A stretch of DNA of 61,180 nucleotides from Breoghania sp. (GCF_030066895.1 NZ_JASJAV010000034.1:1-61180); one strand, 5' to 3'; numbered from the stretch's first letter, positions 28,555-41,206 are shown. Numbers and translations: made by a program. The notes: generated by a model not told the origin, from the letters alone.

Positions 28555-30562
28555 TTACTGCGCGGCGGTCTGCCGCTTGGCGGCGAGGCGTTCGGCGTCG
28601 CATTTCGGGCAGAACTGGTGTTCGCCCTCGATGTAGCCGTGGATCAGATGGAGAATGTCGGAGTGATCGTGATGTAGGGCAGCCGGAAGCGTTCCAGCGC
28701 GCGGCGCACCAGCTTCTTGCAGGCCTCGCAGGAGGATACACGCTAGCCCATGTAGAGATGCAGCACGGTGCCGCCGGTATATTTGCGCTGGAGGTCGTCC
28801 TGGCATTCCAGCGCCTCGAAGGGATCGTCGGTGTAGTCGACCGGCAACTGGCTGGAATTGGTGTAGTAGGGGTTCTCGTCCGTGCCGGCCTGCAGGATGC
28901 CGGGAAAGCGTTTGCGGTCCTCGCGAGCAAAGCGATAGGTCGCCCCTTCCGCGGGCGTCGCCTCCAGATTGAACATGGTGCCGCTGGCTTCCTGGAACTC
29001 CACGATGCGGGCGCGGATGTGATCGAGGAAGCGCAGCGCGAAACCGTGGCCCCACTCGCTCGTGACGTCCTCGTGTCCGGCGGTAAAGTTGCGGATCATC
29101 TCGTTGATGCCGTTCACGCCTAAGGTGGAGAAGTGGTTCCTGAACGTGCCGAGATAGCGCTTGGTGTAGGGGAACAGGCCGTCATCCATGTAGCACTGCA
29201 CGACCTTGCGCTTGATCTCCAGCGAGGTGCGGGCGATTTCCAGCAACTCGTCGAGACGGCGGAAGAGTGCCGCCTCGCCGCCGCGATGAACATAGCCGAG
29301 GCGCGCGCAGTTGATGGTGACGACGCCGAGAGAGCCGGTCTGCTCGATCGAGCCGAAGAGCCCGTTGCCACGCTTCAGAAGTTCCGTCAGATCGAGCTGC
29401 AACCGGCAGCACATGGAGCGGATCGTGCTCGGCTTCAGCTCGGAGTTGATGAAGTTCTGGAAGTACGGCAGGCCGTATTTCGCCGTCATCTCGAACAAGA
29501 GATCGGCGTTCTCGCTCTCCCAGGGAAAATCTTCGGCGATGTTGTAGGTGGGGATGGGGAAGGTGAAGACGCGGCCCTTGGCATCGCCTTCCATCATCAC
29601 CTCCATGTAGGCGCGATTGATCATGTCCATTTCGCGCTGGAGGACGCCGTAGGTAAAATCCATCTCCTCGCCGCCGATGACCGGCACCTGATCCTTGAGG
29701 TCTTCCGGGCAGATCCAGTCGAAGGGCAGGTTGATGAAGGGCGTCTGCGTGCCCCAGCGCGAGGGAACGTTGAGGTTGTAGATCAGCTCCTGGATCGCCT
29801 GGCGAACGTCGTTGTAGCTCAAGTCATCCTTGCGGATGAAGGGCGCCATGTAGGTGTCGAAGGAGGAGAAGGCCTGCGCGCCCGCCCATTCGTTCCGCAA
29901 CGTGCCGAGGAAATTGACGATCTGGCCGACGACGCTCAAAAAGTGCTTGGCAGGTGCGGTCTCGACCTTGCCCGGCACGCCGTTCAGCCCCTCCACGAGA
30001 ATCGTGCGCAATGACCAGCCCGCGCAATAGCCCGCCAGCATGTCGAGGTCGTGGATGTGGAAGTCGTCCTCGCGATGCGCGCGTCCGACCTCGGGCGGGT
30101 AGATGTGCGAGAGCCAGTAATTCGCAACCACCTTGCCCGACAGACTGAGGATCCGCCCAGCAAATAACCCTGATTGGCGTTGGCGGAAACGCGCCAGTCG
30201 GTTCGGTCGAGATACTCGTTGATGGAGGAGATGACGTTGACCACGGTCTTGCGGTTCTCACGCGCCTGACCGCGCTTTTCGCGATAGACGATATAGGCAC
30301 GCGCCGTAGCCTGATGGTCGGCGGAAATCAGCACCTGCCCGACGATATTCGGCACCTGCTCGATGGTCGGGGTCTGGCCGGCATGGCGATAGGAGATCAC
30401 CTTGACCACCTCCTGCGTAAGACGACCGGCGGCCGCCTCATCAAATTCGCCGGTAGCCTGTACAGTGCGTGCGACCGCCCGGCGGATACGCGCCTCATCA
30501 AATGGCACGGATGCGCCGCTGCGCTTGATGATCCGGCGCGGCAGGAGAGATTCAGAAGTCAT
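28555..30562 (-). pseudogene. nrdD: class III anaerobic ribonucleoside-triphosphate reductase, stop and frameshifts
   Basis: Oxygen-sensitive reductase that makes deoxynucleotides with a glycyl radical. An ATP-cone regulatory domain covers residues about 10-100 (RIIKRSGASVPFDEARIRRA). A break near 30150 separates ANQGYLLGG from SGKVVANYWLSHIYPPEVG. The core holds DFHIHDLDMLAGYCAGWSL, the substrate-site LGVVTINCARLGY and NPYYTNSSQLPVDYTDDP. A TAG (28743-28745) follows LHLYMG, just before the zinc-ribbon Cys pairs (SCEACKK and FCPKCDAE); a further break lies near 28665. The protein ends AKRQTAAQ without the radical Gly, which is on the next ORF. The start at 30562 is about 130 bases downstream of a cobalamin riboswitch on the same strand. 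Confidence 0.87.
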
Positions 30563-30694
30563 GAAATCGGCACCCCGACAATACGTTGGGGGCAAGGATG
30601 AGGCAGGCACACAGGGCGGATTGCGAAACGGCACGAGACCATTCGCCAGGCCACGCGACCCACCGGGACTCCTCGCCCAGGGACGTTAAACACG

Positions 30695-30885
30695 GGTCGC
30701 GGCAGATCTCCTGGCTTGCGGATCGCCGCCGGTATCCGACCTTCCCGGCGCAGATGCGCCAGTGGCATGACGATGGATACGGGCTAACCGCCTACAGTTG
30801 CGGGGACAGCGCCGGATTTGTCGCAAGATGCACCGGCTTCCCTCTTAGCCCCCGAGCTTTCGGCTACGCTTTCGACTCGGGAGAC
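30695..30885 (-). ncRNA. cobalamin riboswitch upstream of nrdD
   Basis: On the minus strand the leader has the conserved cobalamin-riboswitch pieces in order: CTAAGAGGGAAGCCGGTG, TCCGGCGCTGTCCCCGCAAC, GCCACTGG, CGGGAAGG and the B12-box GCAAGCCAGGAGATCTGCC (plus-strand 30701-30719). A 5' hairpin CCCGAG/CTCGGG precedes them. Binding of adenosylcobalamin normally represses the downstream genes, here nrdD, the glycyl-radical ORF and nrdG. A B12-dependent class II reductase elsewhere in the genome would explain the logic. Confidence 0.93.
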
Positions 30886-30895
30886 CACGACCACA

Positions 30896-31195
30896 ACATG
30901 TAGGTCCCAACCGACGATTCCTGTCAAACACTGGACTGTGGACAGTCCGTGCGGCCCGCATGGGCGGTCGCAGCGGAATGGAGAGGAGCGCCTTGTCCAC
31001 ATGGTTTTGTCGAGCCCATCCGAAAGGAACCGATTATCGCCGGGTTGCGGTCCGCGCGAGCGGTTTTATCGGGTCTGTGGAGGCCTCGCCGAAAGGCGGT
31101 GGCAAGCGCGGAATTTCGGGGTCTGCGTCATGCTGTCACTCCCTCACAAGGCCTGCGCTGCGAGGCAGCGAGATGACAGCGGGCGGGACTACCGA
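30896..31195. other. intergenic space between two divergent cobalamin riboswitches
   Basis: These 300 bases must contain the nrdD promoter on the minus strand and any shared control sites. I see no ORF with coding character, no tRNA and no clear repeat; ACTGGACTGTGGACAGT near 30931-30947 is a partial inverted repeat that could be an NrdR-like or other regulator site. Confidence 0.4.
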
Positions 31196-31223
31196 TTGAC
31201 TTAATCGCTGAGCAGCATACCCT
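31196..31223 (+). promoter_or_regulatory. probable housekeeping promoter of nrdHIEF
   Basis: TTGACT (31196-31201) is followed after 16 bases by TACCCT (31218-31223), and the riboswitch begins about 10 bases later, as expected for a transcript starting near 31230. The -35 element is good and the -10 element weak. Confidence 0.45.
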
Positions 31224-31231
31224 ATCTTGTG

Positions 31232-31420
31232 TTCAAGGCTCCTTCGATTCGTTCAATCGAAGGCTAAGAGGGAAGCCGGTGGAGCCCGATTTTCGGGACT
31301 GAATCCGGCGCTGCCCCCGCAACTGTGAGTGGCGAGTTTTCATTTCTTTTGCCACTGGGCGCGAGCCCGGGAAGGTGGAGGGAAACCGAGACCCGCAAGC
31401 CAGGAGACCTGCCTTGAGCG
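31232..31420 (+). ncRNA. cobalamin riboswitch upstream of nrdHIEF
   Basis: The leader shows a 5' hairpin (CCTTCGATT/AATCGAAGG), CTAAGAGGGAAGCCGGTG, TCCGGCGCTGCCCCCGCAAC, TTTGCCACTGGGCGCGAGCC, CGGGAAGGTGGA and the B12 box AGCCAGGAGACCTGCC (31398-31413). It resembles the minus-strand copy 350 bases away in all core blocks but differs in the peripheral arms. It should repress the class Ib reductase operon when adenosylcobalamin is plentiful. Confidence 0.94.
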
Positions 31421-31535
31421 AAACGTCATCGGGCGGCGAGTCCGATGGGTGGGCAGGCTCGTGTTCCGGCAGGGCTTGCGCGTCCCTTCTTTCCCCCGTC
31501 GCATTCCAAAGATCTTCGGGGTGAAAGAAGTTCAC

Positions 31536-31757
31536 ATGACCGTCACCGTCTATTCCAAGCCGTCCTGCGTCCAGTGCACCGCAACCACTCGCGCGCTCAA
31601 TCAGCGCGGCGTCACCTACGATCTCGTTTATCTGACCAAGGACGATGCGGCGATGCAGAACGTGCTGTCGCTGGGCTACCACCAGGCGCCCGTCGTCGTG
31701 GCGGGCGAAGACCACTGGTCCGGTTTCCGCCCCGACAAGATCGGCGCGCTCGGCTGA
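31536..31757 (+). CDS. nrdH: glutaredoxin-like NrdH-redoxin
   Basis: Intact 73-residue thioredoxin-fold electron donor for the class Ib reductase. The active site is KPSCVQCTATTRAL (CVQC, as in other NrdH proteins), and the C-terminal SGFRPDKIGAL is the NrdH signature for thioredoxin-reductase docking. The ATG at 31536 is preferred over upstream in-frame codons because residues before it are not conserved. It is the first gene after the riboswitch, 120 bases downstream. Confidence 0.94.
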   Translation: MTVTVYSKPSCVQCTATTRALNQRGVTYDLVYLTKDDAAMQNVLSLGYHQAPVVVAGEDHWSGFRPDKIGALG

Positions 31758-32061
31758 GGGGCCGGGGCGAGCGTATTTCCGAGAGTAAGCAGCTTGTTCC
31801 CTTCTCCCCCCTTGAGGGAGAGATGTCACGCGACTGTGTGACAAAGAGGGGCAAGCGGCAGGTTCGGAACAAGCGGCCTTACCCCCCCCTCTGTCGGCTA
31901 CGCCGCCATCTCCCCCTCAAGGGGAGAGAGAGGTACATTGGGCTCGTCCTCGGCACAACCGTCCTTGTTCCCCTGTTCCCATGGGAGAGGGGGGCACGCT
32001 CCGTTCGTGCTGCACCTGTGCGCCTCTCGCTTTTTACATCCCCCCAAACACGGCGACCTTC
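31758..32061. repeat. palindromic intergenic repeat between nrdH and nrdI
   Basis: This 304-base gap holds a rhizobial-type intergenic palindrome at about 31804-31930. The left arm reads TCTCCCCCCTTGAGGGAGAG and the right arm CATCTCCCCCTCAAGGGGAG, with a G+C-rich inner part containing CTGTCGGCTACGCCG. It separates nrdH from nrdI by more than is usual, so the transcript carries a strong stem-loop that may alter stability. No gene is seen in the gap. Confidence 0.7.
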
Positions 32062-32447
32062 ATGTCAGGCCTCGTCTATTTCTCAAGCGCCTCGGGCAAC
32101 ACCCACCAGCTGATCACCCGGCTGGGGCTACCTGCCTGGCGCATCCCGAAACGCGCCTCCGAGCGAATGGAACCGCAGCGTGAGCCCTCCGTCCTCGTTG
32201 TACCCACCTATGCCGACGGAAAGGGCCGCGGTGCGGTGCCCAAACAGGTGATCTGCTTCCTGAACGAGCCGGAAAACCGTGCGCTGCTGAAAGGCGTGAT
32301 CGCATCCGGCAATACCAATTTTGGGCGCTTCTTCGCCTATGCGGGCGACGTCGTTTCGGCGAAATGCAAGGTGCCCCTGCTCTATCGCTTCGAACTGTCC
32401 AGCACCGAAGCCGACGTCGATCGCATTACCCAAGGAATGGAACGGTT

Positions 32448-32466
<19 letters not shown>
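32062..32466 (+). CDS. nrdI: NrdI flavodoxin-like protein
   Basis: Intact 134-residue flavodoxin that generates the oxidant for assembling the manganese-tyrosyl cofactor of NrdF. The FMN phosphate loop is [12 protein letters not shown], and the flavin-contact loops are [15 protein letters not shown] and [16 protein letters not shown]. The end overlaps the likely TTG start of nrdE. Confidence 0.93.
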
Positions 32467-35589
<3,123 letters not shown>

Positions 35590-36198
35590 GAGCTGGTCTC
35601 GTGAAGAGACGATCCGGCATTCGTCCGCTTCGGGGCGGCGGTTCGCGAGGTGCATACCACACGCACCATTGTAATCCCCGCGCAGGTGGAGATCCAGTAA
35701 CCACAGGATCAGGTTGCAGCACACGAACCGTGCACGTCTCTGGAATGCTGGATCCCCACCTGCACGGGGATGACAGTCCGGGGCAAAACGTGCCCGTTTC
35801 CGAACGGACGCTTGGGGCGCACTTTTCGACAGAAGAGCACGCTTCGGAGGAAATCCGCCTCCCCTGGGCAACCCATCCCGCCAAAGAGAAACGCCGCTGC
35901 CGGATCAGGCCTGGAAGGGAAACCTATCCGGACAGCGGCGCCGCTGTTGCCCCTCTGTGGGCGAATGTCCGTTGGCGATTGTTCGTGATCGCACTCCCTT
36001 AAAATCAGATTCTGTGCCAATTCGCCGAAATTTCAAAAATATGATCTCTATCAATATGTTAGGTAATATTACCGACCAAACTCGCCTTAGGCGGGCTGCT
36101 GCGGACATGTGCACAGGCGGGCAGGCAAGTGCACAAGCATTGCGCAGAGTCAGAAACGCCGCCGTCACTTCGCGGCAGGCCGGGCGAGAACTGGCGCG
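35590..36198. other. 609-base intergenic region after nrdF with palindromic repeat
   Basis: Between the convergent ends of nrdF and the sigma-54 regulator. It contains the inverted repeat at 35676-35769 and, toward 36000-36070, a stretch rich in A+T (ATATGATCTCTATCAATATG). No coding region is convincing. There is no clear hairpin with a T-run to act as a terminator for nrdF. Confidence 0.6.
35676..35769. repeat. dispersed palindromic element
   Basis: The arms CCCCGCGCAGGTGGAGATCC (from 35676) and GGATCCCCACCTGCACGGGG (to 35769) pair with two mismatches, both transitions. The pattern of GTCATCCCC-type ends around a G+C-rich core is common in rhizobial intergenic repeats. Confidence 0.65.
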
Positions 36199-38105
36199 TT
36201 AGCGGTTCATGGCGTTGATGCGGGAATAGAGCGTCGTGGGCTTGATGCCGAGCAGGGTTGCGGCCCCCGATTTTCCCGACACCTTGCCGCCGCAGGCTTC
36301 CAGCGCGCGGCGGATATTGCTGCGCTCCAATTCCGCCATGGTGAGAATGCGGTCGTGAGCGGGGAGGCTTACGGTTTGCGAGAGCGGTTCCGGTTCGGGC
36401 CGTCCTTCCACGCGCGGCAGATCGAAGGTGAGCTTGCCCTGGCGCATCAGGATCGCCGCGCGCTCCACCACGTTCTGCAATTCGCGCGCATTGCCCGGCC
36501 AGGGATAATCGATCAACGACTTGATGTTCGCCTTGGTCAGCGCAGGCTTGGGCAGGTTCAGGCGGGCACAACAAACATCGAGGAAATGATCGGCGAGGAT
36601 CGGAATGTCGGAGGGGCGTTCGCGTAAAGGCTGGCATTCGATGGGGAAAACGTTGAGCCGGAAGTAGAGATCCTCGCGGGATTTGCCCGCGACCACCTCG
36701 TCCTTGAGATCGCGGTTGGTGGCCGCGATAAGGCGGACGTTGACGGCGCGCGCGCGTTCCTCGCCGACTTCGTCGAGAAAGATGGTGCCGCCATCAGCCA
36801 GTTCGAAACGGCCGACGCGGTCACGCAGCGCACCGGTGAAGGCGCCCTTGGCATGGCCGAAGAATTCGCTTTCGAAAAGCTCGCGCGGGATGGCGGCGCA
36901 ATTGACCCGGATGAGCAGCCGTGTGCGCCGATCGGAGGCCTGATGAATGGCGTGGGCGACCAGTTCCTTGCCCGTGCCGCTCTCGCCGGTGATCAGCACG
37001 TTGGTATCCGTCGGCCCCACCAGTTCGATCTACTTCACGGTGACGGCGATGGCGTCGGAATTGCCGAGGATGTTGTAGTGGTTGGTGTGGCTGGAGATCT
37101 CCTCCTTGAGATAGGCGTTCTCCATTTCCAGCCGCTCGCGCAGGCCGGCATTTTCCTCCAGCGTGGTGCGCAGGCGTTCGTTGTCGCGCTTTCAGGCGGT
37201 GATATCGCGAAAGACGATCACCGCACCGACCACCACACCGGAATCGACGATGGGGGTGGAAGTGTATTCCACCCGGATGGGCTTGTTGTCCTTGGCCCAG
37301 AAGACCTCGTCGTCCACCGTCTTCACCTTGCCCTGGCGAAAGGCGGCGTAGATCGGGCATTCCTCGTTGGGATAGGGAGAGAGCCGTCGCACTTGTGGTG
37401 GTGAATGACGGAATGCATGTCCTTGCCGACGAGTTCGCGGGCCGAATAGTCCAGCATCTTTTCGGCGGCCGGATTGAGGAAGGTGGTCACCCCGTCGACA
37501 TTGACGCCGTAGATCCCCTCGCCCGCCGCGGCCAGAATGAGTTGGTGCTCGCGCTCGATCTCGCGGAAATAGCGCTCCGCCCGCCGCCATTCCTCCAGCC
37601 CCTCGCGGTGATAGCTGTTGGCCTGCTCGTCGACCGAGCGCCGGTCGATCTCATCGAGATCGACGATCGCCATGACGATCGCGGTGCGGTCATCCCAACG
37701 CGCGGCAATCGCGCGGTGTTCCAGCCGCAACGGCTGGCCGGTGGGGCCGGTCAGTTTCAGGTCCCGCGTCCAGGCCGCCTCGCGTTCCAGCGCATCTTTG
37801 GTAAAGACATGCAGCGCGCCGCGCGCCTTCGGATAGAACCGGTCGATCGTGGTCCCCGTCACCTCCGCGCTGACTTTCCGGAAAAAAACGGTCGTCGCCT
37901 TGTTGGCGTGGAGCACGGTGTCGGTGAAGTGATCGACGACGAGCCCCGGTTCGGGCGCATGCTTGAAGGCAGAGCGCAGGAGTTCCGCCGTGAGCGCGCG
38001 CGGGTCGAAGCCTGCGCGGGGGCGGTCGCGGCCGGCGGAATTTTTGGAAAGAAACGAATTTCGGGGATCGGGAACGTCGGGCGTAGGGTCCATGAACTGA
38101 TCCAT
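36199..38105 (-). pseudogene. sigma-54-dependent PAS-domain activator with internal deletion
   Basis: Enhancer-binding protein. Two PAS-like sensor domains occupy residues about 43-155 and 175-300 (GIYGVNVDGVTTFLNPAAEK); a frame break lies near 37390. A TGA (37192-37194) follows VFRDITA and a TAG (37030-37032) interrupts [12 protein letters not shown], with Arg and Gln expected. The AAA+ domain has Walker [15 protein letters not shown] for sigma-54 contact and Walker [12 protein letters not shown], then jumps directly to [17 protein letters not shown]; about 22 residues found in relatives between the two VGE copies are missing. The Fis-type helix-turn-helix is [17 protein letters not shown]. 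It is divergent from the cyanate-type operon and probably its activator. Confidence 0.85.
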
Positions 38106-38106
38106 T

Positions 38107-38141
38107 ACGGAATGTCGTAATAAAATTTTACGATATTCCGT
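38107..38141. promoter_or_regulatory. long inverted repeat, candidate enhancer for the sigma-54 activator
   Basis: ACGGAATGTCGTAA (38107-38120) pairs with TTACGATATTCCGT (38128-38141) with one mismatch and a seven-base spacer. It starts two bases upstream of the regulator's start codon and lies about 90 bases before the sigma-54 promoter, a normal distance for an upstream activator site. Confidence 0.6.
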
Positions 38142-38228
38142 TAAGTGCGAAAATTCGTAATTTCGTAAAAAATATTTTTAATATACTAAATATTTGAATT
38201 CCAAAAGAATATCCGACACCCCGAGAAA

Positions 38229-38243
38229 TAGCACAGTCCTTGC
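38229..38243 (+). promoter_or_regulatory. sigma-54 promoter of the cyanate-type operon
   Basis: TAGCACAGTCCTTGC matches the -24/-12 consensus TGGCACG-N4-TTGC at all but two positions, both explained by G to A changes. It ends 66 bases before the ATG at 38309, and the divergent gene is a sigma-54 activator, so the pairing is coherent. Confidence 0.65.
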
Positions 38244-38308
38244 GCTGTCTGGAGGAAACCGGGCGTACACCCATCCTTTCCAAAAGACACCTAACAGGGG
38301 ACCGCGAC

Positions 38309-39648
38309 ATGTCATCGAAAAACTTGGGAAACCCGTATGACGGAGATGTGGATCTACGTCATGGCGTAGGCTGCAACTGCGAAAGCTACCGGGCGGACAT
38401 CACCACCTTCAAGGCCGAGGCCGTGAACCGGGACGGCACCGCGGCCACGGATCTGAAATCGCACAAGGAGCTGATGGGCTGTGCGGTCGAAAGCGCCATC
38501 GTGCGGTCCGTCTTCGGCCATAATGAGCTGTCGCGCCGCTCCTTTGCCAAGATGCTGGGCGGCTCGACGCTGGCCGCAACGCTTACCTCCGTCTTTCCCT
38601 ATCGAGAAGGCCAAGGCCGCGATCCTCGAAGATCTCGGGGCGCCGGAGAAGTCGAAGCTCAATGTCGGCTTCGTGCCAATCGCCTGCGCCACGCCGATCA
38701 TCATGGCCAAGCCGATGAGCTTTTAAGAGAAGTTGGGCCGTTGCGCGCGACAAGTCGCTCAACAAGGAATACGCCGCCGCCCACATGCTGACGCCGATGC
38801 CACTCGCCATCACCATGGGCGCGGGCTCCACCGCCGTTCCCTTCCTGATGCCAGCGGTCGAGAACATCAACGGCCAGGCGATCGTGCTGCATGTCGATCA
38901 CCGCGACAAGAACGACGATCCCTCCAAGTGGAAGGGCTTCAAGTTCGGCGTGCCCTTCGAATACTCCATGCACAACCTCCTACTGCGCTATTACGTGGCC
39001 GAGCACGGGCTCGATCCCGACACCGATATCCAGATCCGCGTCGTGCCGCCGCCGGAGATGGTCGCCAACCTACGCGCGGGCAATCTCGACGACTATCTCT
39101 CGCCCGATCCTTTCAACCAGCGCACGGTGTGGGAGAAGGTCGGCTTCATTCACAAGCTGACCAAGGAAATCTGGGACGACCACCCCTGCTGCGCCTTTGC
39201 CTGCAGCCAGGAATTCGCCGAGACGATGCCCAACACCTACGACGCGCTGCTGAAGTCGCTGATCGGCGCCACGCAATATGCGCATGCCCCTGAGAACCGG
39301 AAGGAAATCTCCGCCGTGATCGAGCAGGTGCTGACCGGTCGCTATGCCGACGGGCTCGGCAACATCAAAGACGTGCCGGACCGCATCGACTTCAATCCCT
39401 TCCCCTGGCACTCGATGGGCGTGTGGATCCTCACCCAGATGAAGCGCTGGGGCTATATCGAGGGGGACGTCGACTACGAGGGCGTGGCGGAGCAGGTCTA
39501 TCCGGCGGGCGACTGCGCGAAGATCATGAAGGATCTCGGCGTCACGCCGCCGGAGGAGACCTACAAGTCCTACACGATCATGGGCAAGACCTTCGATCCG
39601 GTCGAGCCGGAAGTCTATTTCGACAGCTTCGCCATCAAGCGCGGGTAA
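38309..39648 (+). pseudogene. nitrate/cyanate-type ABC solute-binding protein (NrtA/CmpA family), damaged
   Basis: Large binding protein of the NrtA/CmpA group. The N-terminal extension (GVGCNCESYRADI, then MGCAVESAIVRSVFGH) leads to a Tat signal LSRRSFAKMLGGSTLA. A frame break near 38600 precedes EKAKAAILEDLGAPEKSKLN, then VGFVPIACATPIIMAKPMSF and a TAA (38724-38726). Near 38740 a deletion removes about ten residues that relatives have between EK-G and WAVARDKSLNKEY. From HMLTPMPLAITMGAGS on, the binding domain is continuous to FDSFAIKRG. Relatives bind nitrate, bicarbonate or cyanate; the downstream cyanase points to cyanate. The ATG at 38309 follows AGGGG. Confidence 0.82.
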
Positions 39649-39652
39649 ATCC

Positions 39653-40273
39653 ATGACGCCCACGCTTACTCTTGGCATCCGGGCGCTGATCCTCTCCCTG
39701 GCCCTGCTGGTTGCAGGGCTGGGGGTATGGGAACTGGCGACCCCGTCGGTGAAGTTGGCCGCCGAAATGACGGAATACGGGAAGCTGATGGGCGGCGCGG
39801 ACCAGGAGGCCCGCGTCCCCCCGCCCTCCGCCATCATCAAGCGCGCGGTGGAAGAGCTGTCACAGCCCTTCTACGACAACGGCCCCAACAACAAGAGCAT
39901 CGGCATTCAGGTGGGTTATTCGTTCTACCGGGTGCTGGCGGACTATTTCCTCGCCGCCCTGATCGCCATTCCGGCGGGCTTTCTGATCGGCATGTCGCCG
40001 CTCGCCTACAGGGTGCTCGATCCCTTCATCCAGATCCTGAGGTCGATCTCGCCGCTGGCCTGGATGCCGCTCGCCCTGTTCATCATCAAAGACAGTCAGG
40101 CCTCGGCGATCTTCGTGATCTTCACCTACTCCATCTGGCCAATGCTGATCAACACGGCCTTCGGCGTGACGGGCGTTCGCAAGGACTGGGTGAATGTCGC
40201 GCGCACCCATGAACTCGGCCAGCTCAGGACCGCCTTCTCCCGCCTCCAGCACGCCGTGCAATATCAGGAATAG
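39653..40273 (+). pseudogene. nitrate/cyanate-type ABC permease with large in-frame deletion
   Basis: Permease of the NrtB/CmpB type, 206 residues against about 290 in relatives. The first half is normal: a membrane anchor (ALILSLALLVAGLGVWELA), then VLADYFLAALIAIPAGFLIG and the conserved SPLAWMPLALFIIKDSQASA. After NVARTHELGQLRTAF the sequence jumps to RLQHAVQYQE, which is the normal last ten residues. About 80 residues with the last membrane helices and part of the ATPase-contact region are lost without a frameshift, so the ORF looks intact but cannot encode a working channel. It sits 4 bases after the binding protein and 9 bases before the ATPase. Confidence 0.8.
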
Positions 40274-40282
40274 GACAAGGTC

Positions 40283-41206
40283 ATGACCGAGATCGATAAG
40301 CCGTTTCTGGAGATCGACGGCCTGACGAAGAAGTTCCCCTCGCCCGGCGGCCGGGAGCCGCTGACGGTGTTCGAAGATGTCAGCTTCGACATCCAGAAGG
40401 GCGAATTCGTCTGCATCATCAGCCATTCCGGCTGCGGCAAGTCGACGATCATGAACGTGCTCTCTGGCCTCGATACCGCAACCGGCGGCGCCGTGACCAT
40501 GGCCGGCGAGGAGGTCGCAGGCCCCAGCCTCGACCGCGGCGTGGTGTTCCAGAACTACTCGCTGCTGCCCTGGCTCTCGGCGCTGAAGAACGTCACCTTC
40601 GGCGTTCACGCCCGTTTCCCGGAATGGTCGAAGGCCAAGGTGCTGGAGCACTCCTACAAGTATCTGGAGATGGTCGGGCTTTCCAACGGTTCCGAACATC
40701 GCAAGCCCTCGCAGCTTTTCGGCGGCATGCGGCAGCGCGTCTCCATCGCGCGCGCCTTTGCCATCCACCTCAAGCTGTTGCTGCTGGACGAGCCGTTCGG
40801 CGCGCTCGATGCGCTCACCCGCGGCACCATCCAGGACGAGTTGATCGGGATCTGGTCGGGCTCGGACCAGACTGTCTTCATGATCATGCACGACGTGGAC
40901 AAGGCTATCCTTCTGACCGACCGCATCCTCTTGATGTCGAACGGGCCCTATGCGCGGGTGGCCGAAAGCGTGGTCGTCGACATTCCGCGGCCGCGCGAGC
41001 GGGTCGAGATCATCCACGATCCCGGTTACTACAAGATCCGCAATCATCTGGTGGAATTCCTGGCGTGGCGCTCCAGGGAGATGTCGGGACAGGCGCGCGA
41101 GCCCGGTTCCGGCCCGCAACAGCCCGTCACCGTAAGTCCGGCGCGGGCGGACGAGGACGAGCCTTCCGACACGTCCGCCAAACCGCGCCTCACCCTTGCA
41201 CAATAA
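40283..41206 (+). CDS. nitrate/cyanate-type ABC transporter ATPase
   Basis: Open 307-residue ATPase of the NrtD/SsuB/TauB group. The Walker A reads SHSGCGKST where the family has GHSGCGKST, the signature reads FGGMRQRV for SGGM-QRV, Walker B is LLLLDEPFGALD, and the switch region reads IMHDVDKAIL for ITHDVDEAIL. Each of these four departures is a single C:G to T:A change, so the ORF is intact in length but probably inactive. The C-terminal 45 residues are a low-complexity tail rich in Pro, Ala and acidic residues. It follows the permease and precedes cyanase. Confidence 0.87.
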   Translation: MTEIDKPFLEIDGLTKKFPSPGGREPLTVFEDVSFDIQKGEFVCIISHSGCGKSTIMNVLSGLDTATGGAVTMAGEEVAGPSLDRGVVFQNYSLLPWLSALKNVTFGVHARFPEWSKAKVLEHSYKYLEMVGLSNGSEHRKPSQLFGGMRQRVSIARAFAIHLKLLLLDEPFGALDALTRGTIQDELIGIWSGSDQTVFMIMHDVDKAILLTDRILLMSNGPYARVAESVVVDIPRPRERVEIIHDPGYYKIRNHLVEFLAWRSREMSGQAREPGSGPQQPVTVSPARADEDEPSDTSAKPRLTLAQ

